Assembly (NCBI GenBank): GCA_036365455.1
Contig: JAWQUS010000004.1
Coordinates: forward strand, 8,377,501 to 8,441,500
DNA from: Macrosoma leucophasiata
Lineage: Eukaryota > Arthropoda > Insecta > Lepidoptera > Hedylidae
Length of the DNA stretch: 64,000 nucleotides
Direction of reading: 5' to 3'
Positions 49,558-61,100 of this stretch are shown here, piece by piece. A program made the translations under genes and the position numbers. Numbering within the stretch: position 1 is the first letter of the stretch; each line of letters opens with the position of its first letter. The notes below the pieces were generated by a model that had not been told where the DNA came from, made no database searches, and was given only the letters and a program-made list of their open reading frames with translations.

Positions 49558-52044
49558 GCAACTGTTGACAGATTGGAATGCATAAACATCCCGTCGACCA
49601 CCGTGGGATAGCAAACCATAGTACTAGATCTAGCTCGCGTATATATCAATCGTAGTCATAAGGTCCAAGAGGACACACGTCTTTTGTACTTTTAAAATAA
49701 ACTTTATTAAATATAATTCTATTTTTAAAAGGCTCTCGCTGCGACAAACGACTTGACTACCTACTTCCAATTAGGCACCTGTTTTGGCATAAACACCACC
49801 TGTTTTTTGGACAAACACCACCTGATTTGGCACAAACACCACTTGTTTCACCTTAAATGATGCCTACTATATTTTAGGCACTAACAGTATATTTAGAATT
49901 TTACTTATAAAAACCGTTGTTGTAGAAATTTAAAAAAAGCACTTTAAAAGTAGGAATGATCCAATAATCCTGGCTTCAAAATTCTATCCGCGGGTGGATT
50001 TCGAGATGCCAACACGGCACACAAACTGTTTATTTTTTATGCTAGGTTGCTCAAGGCTCACAAGGGTTTTCAAGTCATTCCAGTCCAGTCCATGTCTACC
50101 TAATAAACTTTAGTTAGTATTTTAGTTTTAAGCTTTCCCTTGGTTGAGTCAAGCCCCGTTCCCCCCAATCAAAGTTCTGGTATCTGGTATCGTCACTGTC
50201 ACTGTACCAGTATTTTGGCTCCGAGCTTCAAACTAGGGAAAGGTACTTAGATTATAATTTATATTTACCTATAACAGTTTCTGTAAGAGAACTGTGATGC
50301 CTTTTATAGTCCTCGAGCAACTATCAAACTAACACAGAAACAATTAACCATTTGCTTCAAATCCAAAAAAATACTTCACTCATTTTTACAAAACTATTAT
50401 TGACGTTCATATTTAGCATAACCTCGCGCATTGCGACAAAACGGCACAAAATTAACAACTCCACCCGCAGTGTCAAGTTCATGCACCTTTTGCTAGGTAT
50501 AATGATATCGATCAATAATGCGAAACTAATTGAAACGGTAAAAAATGTGGAGAATAATATTAGCTGTTCTGAAAAACTAACTTCATGTCTGTATGCTTCG
50601 AAGGAGTAGGCAGATGATGCGCGGTTGGTAACCGTGATTCGCCTGTTACGTTTTTTGAATTCCATGTATGTATACCTGCTGTAGGTTCAAAGTACATTTG
50701 GATCCTATCTCGTTTTTTTTCGTTTTCAAGTCTTTAGACATATTTTTTGCAATATTTCTTAAAGTATGAATCAGCTTCAGCAACACAGATTTGGTGCGGC
50801 AGAAAAAATAAGAAAGAGACTAGGTACATAAGTAATTCTAACTAGGTACCTATTTACCAATTTACGTTATCATCGATGTGCTGCTCCTAAACACGTAAAC
50901 TGTCGTAAACCATCGAATCGCCGTTTTTATGTTGAATGAGAACTTTTAACGATCTATGCAGCCTAGGTATAAAAACAAATGTAGATAAACAATGCCGAAG
51001 AGGATTAAATATTCTACAACAAGTATTTTGTAATACACGAAACAAAATACCTATTCGTATAGCGCCACTAATAAGTATAAACGGCCTTTTTCCATGACAT
51101 GGACACTGAAGCAGAGTTGTAATTTTATCTATATCTGTATTTTTATGATCTCTTTGATGATCTCTGCTCCTGCTAACTATACTCTTTGCTGCTAACATGA
51201 AGCGAAAATTGTGATAGCTCTTTCCACTTTCAATAAGAATATTAATTTAACTTATGTTTGTATTTATTTTTTAAATAATTTATCCGTTTAAACTAAGTAT
51301 ATCCAATATTTAAAACGTTTTAAAAATTACGTTTTTTTTTCTTCTATTTATTCTGAATGCTAAATTGTCAGTCCAAAGATAAGTCGTAAACGTTCAGTTT
51401 ATTATCATTCCTGATTGCAATACTGGATTGAATTTGACTCAAGATTCAATAAATTCAATGTTGATTTCCCCAATCGTAACAAAATAACAATCACGCGCGG
51501 TTTGGATGCGAGCCAAAGGGAATTGTGATGTTTTCATTTCCATCATGTCTTTCCATGGTCTACCGGAACCACTCCCATCACAGACCTAAGAGAATGACCT
51601 ATTTAGGTACGTTATAATTAAATTTCAATTGTTTACTTAATATGGCTGCTTATGTTTTCTTGACCCCAATTTTATTTTAGTGAACATTCTATAGTGAAAT
51701 ACAATATTCAGATTTTAGTGACAATTAGATGTGATTAGTGATGACGGAACCAATTCTGAACTACTGAAAGTAGGCGAAAAACCAGATCTAAGACTTGGCT
51801 TGCAGGCTTGTAGAAATTTATCAACGCCGACATATTTGAAAACAAAACACTATAGGCCTGACACAGAAGTGTGGTGGTGGTTTTATTTTGTAAAAGGGGT
51901 GATAAAATCCTTTGAAACAATTCAGTTCTATCGCACTTCTGACCTACGCTAATTAGCTGTTTTCTAGGTCATTACGAATGGTCTCACGCGCAAACTTGAC
52001 TTGTATAATGGCTTATCAATTAATATAATCTTCTATTGTTACAG
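49558..52044. other. No gene recognised; upstream of the fucosyltransferase exon
   Basis: About 2.5 kb of AT-rich sequence. Three CACCTG-containing words near 49787-49845 (GCACAAACACCAC type) form a small local repeat. The last bases, TTCTATTGTTACAG, end at 52044 as a good splice acceptor, so most of this may be intron upstream of the first coding exon. Confidence 0.4.
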
Positions 52045-52104
52045 ATGTCATTGAGCAGCACTAGGATGGGCAAGGAGTGCGTGCGGCGGCGCTCGCAGGG
52101 GTGA
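52045..52104 (+). CDS. Upstream ORF of the fucosyltransferase, 19 aa
   Basis: The ATG lies directly after a splice-acceptor-like TTGTTACAG and opens MSLSSTRMGKECVRRRSQG, ending TGA only 6 nt before the main start codon. If the exon begins at 52045 this short frame would be translated first and would limit initiation at the main ATG. No conservation data are available here. Confidence 0.4.
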   Translation: MSLSSTRMGKECVRRRSQG

Positions 52105-52110
52105 AGCGGC

Positions 52111-55100
52111 ATGTGGGCGCGGGTGGCGCGCGCGGTGCGGCGCGTGGCGCTTCTGCTGCCGCTGGCACTGACGGCGCTGGCGCTGCTGCTGCTGCCGCGC
52201 CCGCCGCCGCTTCCCGCCCCGCGGCACCCCTCCGCGCCGCCGCCGCCGCAGCCGCTGCCGCATCTAATCGACACCAATGTGCTGGTCAGTCGCTATCTTT
52301 TAAACTAAACTGCCATAAAGCAAAGATTAATTGGGTAGACACGTCTGCCCTCACAAAGCACCTAATCCCTGAAGCAGCAGATGGACCCTATAAGATCCAA
52401 GAACAATAAGAAATCAATTGTCATATTTTACGTGCTGCCTAAGGGATAGTAAAATGTTTTCGTCGGATATTCTTTCGAACAGCTGATAGGAACTCAAATT
52501 GATGTTTCGTTCAATTATTCCATAAGTCAAATGAAAGTTACGTATATAGAAAGATGACGATGAAAGTGGCAGACGAAAGGGCATAGTGCGGACATAGCTG
52601 ATACTTAAGATGAATTACGAATTTCACTGATTTATTCTGCTTTAGTCCTTCTTTTCAGGTTTACTCCTACTTAACTATTAGTTCGTTTATAAAACTGTTT
52701 GGATTGGCGGATTGACTGGACATTTTTATTCTATCAAATTATAAATAACTCATTTTTACGTAGGTGGGTAATATCAGAAAAATTTGTACAGTCACCAAAA
52801 AGAAACAAAAATGATTTTTGTAACAAATATGAAAACTGTAACGAAAGTGAAACAAAAAGGAAGTAATAGGGTTATTTCACAATGTAAATAAAACAATAGG
52901 TTGATTCAGATAACTTTATAAACAAATCATATCAACAATAACATGAATCAATAACATATTATCAAGAGCTTGGATCGTAAAAATATTATTAAAAAAACCA
53001 AGTTTAATTTAATAAAAAATTGGGCCTGTCAAGTGTACACTAAGTCTCTCTTTCTGTCACCATGGTGCTATGCTGTCGATAGGGAGACATATACTTGACT
53101 TGGTTCATTTAAATAATATTCCTAAGAACAAAACTCTTGATACATTTTTATGAATTAAAAACATGAATAAAATTTTAACAATCAGCTATAAAATAACTAT
53201 TGCAATTAACAGACATCAGCTATAAAATAACTATTGCAATTAACAGACATGTGTTTATCAGCCTCATAATTAAATTAAGGGCACATTATAACATTACCAT
53301 ATAGTAGGTCATGTTATGTAAAAATTTTACCCCGGGTTGCACAGCCATATTTGTCAAAGTTAAAGTTATTATATAACATTTCATATACAAAAACTTTAAC
53401 AAATATGTTGGTGCAACCCTATTTTTTAGCATTCTTCATTTTCTCCTTCTCTATTTTTTGCGCTCTCCGATAGCTTAGCTATTTGAACATACTTGGCTTT
53501 TATTGTTTCCAAGTTTTCCGGATTTCTTCATATTTCTTAGCATCCTGTTCTTTATGTCACTCTCTATACCTGCGTTGTCGTTCGGCAGATGTTATAGGCA
53601 TTTCTAAAACAAATCAAATATTGTATCAAATGAAAATAATTTATTTCGTTTAAGGAACTAATGAGTCACCTAACAAAAGTCAAAACTTAAACAGTTAAAA
53701 ATGCATTAGGCACATAAAATAGACTTAGATACACCATTTACACTAAAATGTATGGTAATGATCCCTAATGTCTCGATAAATAATAACAATCTTATTATTG
53801 ACTTAATAAAAAAAACATACTATGTACCTTTCAGTTTATAGTGAAATTGGCTTTACTTCCATTTTGTTGCATCATTTTTGTTACGTAACATAAAAATGTA
53901 ACAAATCGTAACAATACGGAATAGAAGTCACAAGTTTAATATAACTTCAATCAAATAAAAACTTTCAAAGTCTTTTAATTATTTTCGCGATTACATTTAT
54001 TTCAAGTGCGATAATAACACCGCAATTATACGGGTACATCATATTTAAACCACTTACCGTTTTAATATCCAGCTAGGGCACAAAAGGAACTTTTTAAAGT
54101 TGAAAATATTCACTTCAGCGACAAGCACATAGATCTCAGCAAAATGCACGCTGCAAAATGGCTGACTGTCACTATTTAGCGTTTTTAGCGATTGGTTGTC
54201 GATTGCAAAAGTAGTGTAGCTAATTCAAAATAAAAAAAACTACAAATATTGTTGTTACAAAATAGAATAACAAAAATGAAAAGTAGCATGGACGCAGATT
54301 TAAGTTAACCTAAATCATCGTGTTTTTTTTTTTTTTCAAAAATCTACGACTTACTAGATATGTTTAGTAAAATAGAGCTTAATTTTTTTATTAAATGTAT
54401 AAAGTGAGTAGCAAATAAGAAACGAATATTTCTTTTGTAACAGCCACATTTTCGGGGACAAGTATTGTTCTATGGGAGAAAAATTGTAATGTATGGCCCT
54501 GTAATTTCCGGCACAGAGGCATAACACCTTAGGCCTCAGGAGTGGTAACGCATCTGCATTTTGATCGTGGTCTTTGTGTGGGTGTCTATAGGCTGCAGTC
54601 ATCACTTAACATCAATGTGAACTGCATGCTTGTTTGCCACTGTAATTACATAAAAAAAAAAAAACGGTACCTCTAAACTAAAAGGCGAAATTAAAAAAAA
54701 TCTATTGTAACCCAGGATATATATTGTCTTAATTGTTCAAACTACACTTAAAACTTAAGGTATACATTACTATCAGAGAGAGATTCACATCAATATTGAC
54801 AGAATCTTGCGTGGACATTTCACCATGTTGAAATGTACAATTTTTTTAATATTACCGGTATAAGGTATAAAGGCGATAATACCCCAAACATTATCAGCGT
54901 CTGTTTGACTGAAATTTGCTCATAAATCATGGATACGTTATCGATTGCCGTGGAACGCGTGCACTAGTTTCATTATCATAATTCAGCACGGTACGAGCCA
55001 CGAACACGTTGCTGCTGGAAAACATTCTGATAAACCAGGAAGAGAGAACGCATGTTTGATTTTATTTAAGCATCAAAATTAATATACCTATTCATAGCAT

Positions 55101-58100
55101 CAATTGAAGAGCTTCTATCTTAACGATAAAGTCCTAATGTTCTATGGTAAATTAAAAATTACGTTGTTATGATTGACACTCCGGTGAGTAAGAGCGGTCC
55201 CACTTTTTTGCCGGGCTACACCAAATTATAAATTAAATAGAAATTCAAGTGTTAATGTATAATTGTAATATATTTAATTAGTAGATAAATACAAAATAAT
55301 GAAACATCCGAGCAAATAGTTCAAGATTAGTATTATTTAACTCCATTTGATGTTATTGCCTCAGTTGAAAGACAAAAGGACCTATCTACGTCTTGCCTTG
55401 ATGATACATAAACACTGTTTTTTTCATGAACTTATATCACTTGTGTATTTTCCAAGGGGAAAATTGGGACCAGCACACCTCCGTAAATATTATTCTATAT
55501 TGTATGCCTCCGTTTATATACGTAATAAGGTACGAACACACCTACCTATATGAATATACGCGCTCGTTTCGCCAGTTAAAGCAAGTGAGCCTTATAAAAT
55601 TCAAATACTTACCTACATTTTCAAACTCCGTGTTGCCAATTTGAATTATCACTTCAAATATTAGGCACCTAAGTAGGTAAGTACTTCTTTACTAAACCTG
55701 AAAATTAAACGCAGATTTGGTTATAGTTATTGCACAGAGATAAGACATTTAACCTGGGTTGTTAAAGTTATTGTAACCTTTCACATCCTTCTCTAACTTA
55801 AAGAAATCTGTTAAAGTTAGAGAGGGATGTGAAATGTTACAATAACTTTAACAAATATCGTGGTGCAACCCAGGCTTATTTAGCACATATATTAATTAAC
55901 ATTTCCTAGTATCCATAGTATTAGGTGGGTAAAAGGCCCAAACTCGAATGAACTGTATGATGCACTCAGATCAAAGGGTCTTTACGAACTGCTGGACTAA
56001 CATGGTTGTCAAATTAAATAGTATAATACCTACTCGTAGTATCAACAGAACGAACTGAGTCACCTTTTCGTTTCCAGAATGAAATAACTGAAAGTGAGGA
56101 AGTGTTGGAACGCGATGGCGACGGCGCTCCACGGCGACCGTGGTTCATGCACGGCGGAGAACATCGGCCGTGGCAACATGACCCTAACGCACAATTATTC
56201 CCTGAAGACTCCCCTGGCGATGACAGGTCATCTTTTTATTAAATATTTATTTTATTATCAGTACCTATTGAAAAGATGTCAGATAAGCTACGAAGTACTT
56301 CTCTTCTACTATCTTGTTCCTTCAATCAAGGACACTCTTGTCGGGCGGTGGCAGTAGTGGCGGACTAAGGGGAGGAGGGGGCGGCAGGGGTTGTCCGCCA
56401 CGGGCCTCCGGTTCTGGGGGCCTCCACAGGGTCGGACTAAGCCACAAAGGCTCGGGTGGCTCAGTGGTTTCTTTCACGTCCGGGGCTCAAGCCTAAAATC
56501 ATGCTTGCGGCGAGCCCCAGTAGCCGTGGGGAGCCCGAGTAGGCTGGGGCACGTCTGGTAATCGCCACCTCGACTATATGGCCAGTACGACGCTGGGCCT
56601 TTAAGTAACTTTAAGTTACCTTGATGAAATCCTAAGCAAGACTTTACGAGAGTTGAATATTGACCCAAGAGGTGAACTGTGTGTGTATACGACTTGTACT
56701 GGTGGTTTTCAATTATTTCGTAATTAAATTTACTCTTCTACACATCCAAGGCAGAATAATGGAGTGGAAATCCCCAGCTACAACCTTGACTAGTGATAAG
56801 TTTACCTTCATTAAAAACTAGCTGTTGCCCGTGTGTAGGTCGCTTTTCGCGTAACCGTTTATTTTATCCGGCAATTAATGTAGGGCCAGGGGGCCTCTTT
56901 AGTACACATCTTACATATTTTCTACTATTCTAGAGGTTATGGTCATAGGTATGATGTACACTATTTGATAAGGTATAAGTATAAATAAATATTAGCCCCT
57001 TTATTCATAATTCATAAATGTCCACTAGATACGTTTAAGTTATTGCTATTGTCAATTGCACAAGATGGAAAAAGATAAACAAGAGATCACCAACGCTTTA
57101 GCTAAAATACGTTTATGACTTTCTTTGACGAATTCCTAAAAAAATAACATGTTGGTTTTGTTTTCACTTGAAAAGAAAATTACTCGACACTTAGATACTA
57201 TTTTGTCGCGTCTAAAACACGGGTGTCCCGTTTCAGTTTTCGTAAAGAACGGTATAACCAACCCTTATGTGTAGCAAGAAAGCCTTCGACTCCCCAAATT
57301 CGAAACCTGTCCATCTGTAGTGAGGTGTGAGACAGGGATATGTCATATTTCCGAAACTGTTCATCGCTGCATTGGAAGATGTCTTCAAGTTTTTGGACCG
57401 GAATGTCTTCAGTACAGTTCTCTCACTTCTATCACAGAATATTTAATACCTAATGTTTCGTAGGGGTTGGCTACTAGAGCGGCTTTTAGACGACGCTCTC
57501 GCAGCGGATGCCACTGAAGAGCCCTTGTGCCTAAATAATTTATTTTTATCGTTTGCAGAATTGTTGAACAACTAATGTACACATTGCCAAAAGACGAAGA
57601 TGTACCAATCAAGAGGATATTACTGGCCAACGGTCTGGGTGCTTGGGGAGCGTCCGGTGGAAGGACTGAATTCATCCGAAACAAATGTCCGGTCGATCGG
57701 TGCGCACTGACCGCCGATTCCAGAGAGGCTGGGACTGCAGACGCTATTCTATTTAAGGATCATCATACTCCATTCGGTGTCAAACGACCGCCTAATCAGG
57801 TAAAATTTGTAACGAACTGTGTTACTCATCATAGGTTTTTGGCAAGATGGAAATCCACATAGAAACCACTCCGGTTCGTATCCCCTAGAATAGCGTTCAA
57901 CAATCAACAACATTGCAATAGCTTTCGAGCATCCAATAATCTTTTCAAGTCGGTTAAAAATAATTGCTGTGCTTTACTCCACTCGTTATATAATAATGAG
58001 ATTGTTGCCACGTCATCGTCAACATCACTTGTCTCAGGCATAGCAACTGACTTTTAAATGCCTGTTTATCACTGCATTGACTCCATCAGAAAAATTACTG

Positions 58101-61100
58101 CTGTTCCAACAAGTCCTTTTGTACCTTTCAGATATGGATTCTGTATTATTTAGAATGTCCTTACCACACGGCCTCTCTGAGGCCCACGTCACTGGACGTT
58201 TTCAACTGGACCGCCACCTATCGCCGCGACTCCGATATCGTAGCACCCTACGAGCGGTGGCTCTACTACGATTCACTCATCACAGAGAAGGAACTAGAGA
58301 GAAATTATGCAGCAAACAAAACTAAAAAGGTAAGCCTGAATCAATCTAACATAATATGTATAAAATTCTCGTGAGACAGTGTTTTTTATGTAAACTTCTC
58401 CGGAACGGCTGATTGATTAATATGGATTTTCTGTGTGTAGGTGTATTCGGTAGGCCTGAATATAGACCGTCAAGAAGACCGTTTTTTCCTTTGGCGATAC
58501 ATTCCAACAGCTGGTTAATTAATTATCTTGGTACTGACTGAGTTATTAAGTGGCTGACAGACAACCAATAGAAGTATGAATAATTGTTATTTAGATTTCA
58601 GTGTAGACAACGCACACCTGAAGCCACGCCTGAAGCTACTGGCCACAAAACACTTAACAATTTAGAGGGGAGAATTAATTATGAGAGTATTTTCCGAAAT
58701 TCCCCATGGGATCATGAAATAAACTTTAATAATGTCGTAAACATGAAACCTACTAAGAAGTAGATATTGACCAAACACTAGTGGGGGACAGATTGGCTTG
58801 CACCAAAATGAAACCTCAAGGCAGCATCAATTTCCAAATGGACTGTATTCTGGTGTTTTCAATAATTTTCTTTGCTAACTTATTCACTAGCTTACTTCAC
58901 TACGTACTAGCTAACTAGCAAACCAGGGGGTCTGGTACTAATCTATAACTTTCACTTGACTGGCAATTTCACGGTTTGGAAGGACTCTTCTTGCTGAGAA
59001 TCGAACGAGGACAATTTGGCACCGAAACGTGCCGATTTTTATATGCTTTCAAACCGTCTCCCTCCACGTAGAATGCCGTGACACGCCCCGTAACACGGAA
59101 ATTCCCGAAGGCTTGAGCCGACAGAAATAGGACTCTAAAAAACTGCCTATAAGGTCTAAATTGCAACAACCGTCATACACCTCTGCCGACCCACCTTTGC
59201 CTTGCTACACTTCATAAACAAAATCTCTTTATTACACAAAAATATCTTATACAATACTTATGAAAACGTAATCCTAACGTTATACATTATCAAAGTATTA
59301 ACTTATCTAAAATTAGTGCAAGTCTCCTTGCATAATCCTTGATAATGTATAACGTGTATGAACGTCAAGTCCGTGAAAAGTTAGACAAGGTTTGTCTTAC
59401 GGACTTGAACGTGGATTAATGTTGGCAAGTTATGAAAGATAGTATAGTGGAAGTTGCGAAAGAAGTATGTGGTTATGCAAAGATACGCAAATCCTTGAAA
59501 GGGGATGCGTGGTGGGACAAGGAGGTGCAAGACTCCGTTGAAAGAAAGAAGAAAGCATGGCTGGAGTATGTAGCATCTTTGCAAATGAATAATGGTATGA
59601 GAGATGAGTAGAGATAAATTTACCGTCGGCTCAAGAATGACACCAAAATTTTAGTGAATGAAAAGCGTCAGAGAGATAAAGTGGAAGCTGATGAGAGACT
59701 GGGGAAGAGCTTTGAGACTAACATCAAACTCTATTGGAGGGAGGTGAAAAAGTCTAGAAGCTCTTCTCCAGTTTCTGGAATGAATAGAATAAAATCTAAG
59801 CTGGGTGACATTCTTGAGAACACGCAAGATGTGTTAAAACGATGGAGCGAGTATTATGGGGAAATGTATGATTATGCTCACAACACTGACGCCGGAGTTG
59901 CTGACTTGACGGTGCCGGCTTGTGAGGATATAACAATAGATGAGATTGTATGTGCGATACGAAGTTTGAAATGTGGTAAGGCTGCGGGTATTGATCAGGT
60001 TTCTGCCGGTTTCTGCCGAAATGATCAAATATGGTGGTGCTGCCCTTTGGGATTCTTTCTGGGTGTTGTGCAACCTTTGCTGGAGATCCGGAAGAATCCC
60101 AAAGGATTGGCGGTGTGCGGTCATCGTGCCTTTGTATAAAGGCAAGGGTTCACTTATGGACTGCACCAGCTATCGAGCGATCAGTTTGATCAGTTTGGCA
60201 GCTAAAGTGTATGGGAAAGTCTTAGAAAGAAGAATGAAAGAGAAGTCCGACGGGTTGTTGTGGGATGCACAGGGTGGTTTCAGAACTGGAAGAGGATGTA
60301 TGGATCAAGTTTTCTCCCTCCGCAACATCGTAGAGAAGCATCTGGCTGTGAGCCAGAAGGTTTTCTGCGGTTTTGTGGATTTGGAGAAAGCGTTTGATAG
60401 GGTATTACGAAAGGAGCTGTGGGACATTTTGCCAGAGTATGGTATTGATGGCAGTCTACTCCGTGCAATACAGTCCACGTATGTGGGCTGTCAAGCATGT
60501 GTGCGGGTAGATGGTAACATGTCACCCTGGTTTGATGTTAACATCGGTGTCAGACAGGATTGCGTGCTTTCGTCTAGGCTGTTTATCATATATCTGGGCA
60601 AATGCCTCCAGAGGGTGAAGTTGATGGATCTGGGAGTGCGTATGGGTGACTTAGTGGTGAACTGTCTGCTTTACGCAGATGATGCGGTGATTGTTAGCTC
60701 TACTCCATCTGGGCTACAAGCACTAGTCACAGTCATGAAAGAGGATTGTATGGAGAAAGGCTTACAATTGAATGTGGATAAAACTAAAGTATTAGTATTT
60801 GAAAGAGATGAGCAGAGAACAAATGCAAGGGCAGTAGTAGATGATGCAGTGTTTGGACCGGTTGGATGAAATTGTATATCTTGGATGTGCTTTTAGCAAG
60901 GATGGTAGGTACACCACTGACATAGAAAGAAGAGTGCTTGCTGGGAATTGCGTGAATGGAGCGTTGGGTAAGCTGGTAGAATCTAAACATCTCAGCCAGC
61001 GGGCGCGATTAGCCGCATAATGCTGTACTTACTCCAACGCTTTTATATGGAAGCGAGAGCTGGGTATGCAGGAAAGAGCATGAAAGTAAGTTGAACGCGG

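Noticed and set aside
52020..52277. Minus-strand frames opposite the first FucTA exon
   Set aside because: Low-complexity Ser/Gly/Arg translations of the GC-rich exon; the sense frame has a proper signal anchor and continues through phased exons.
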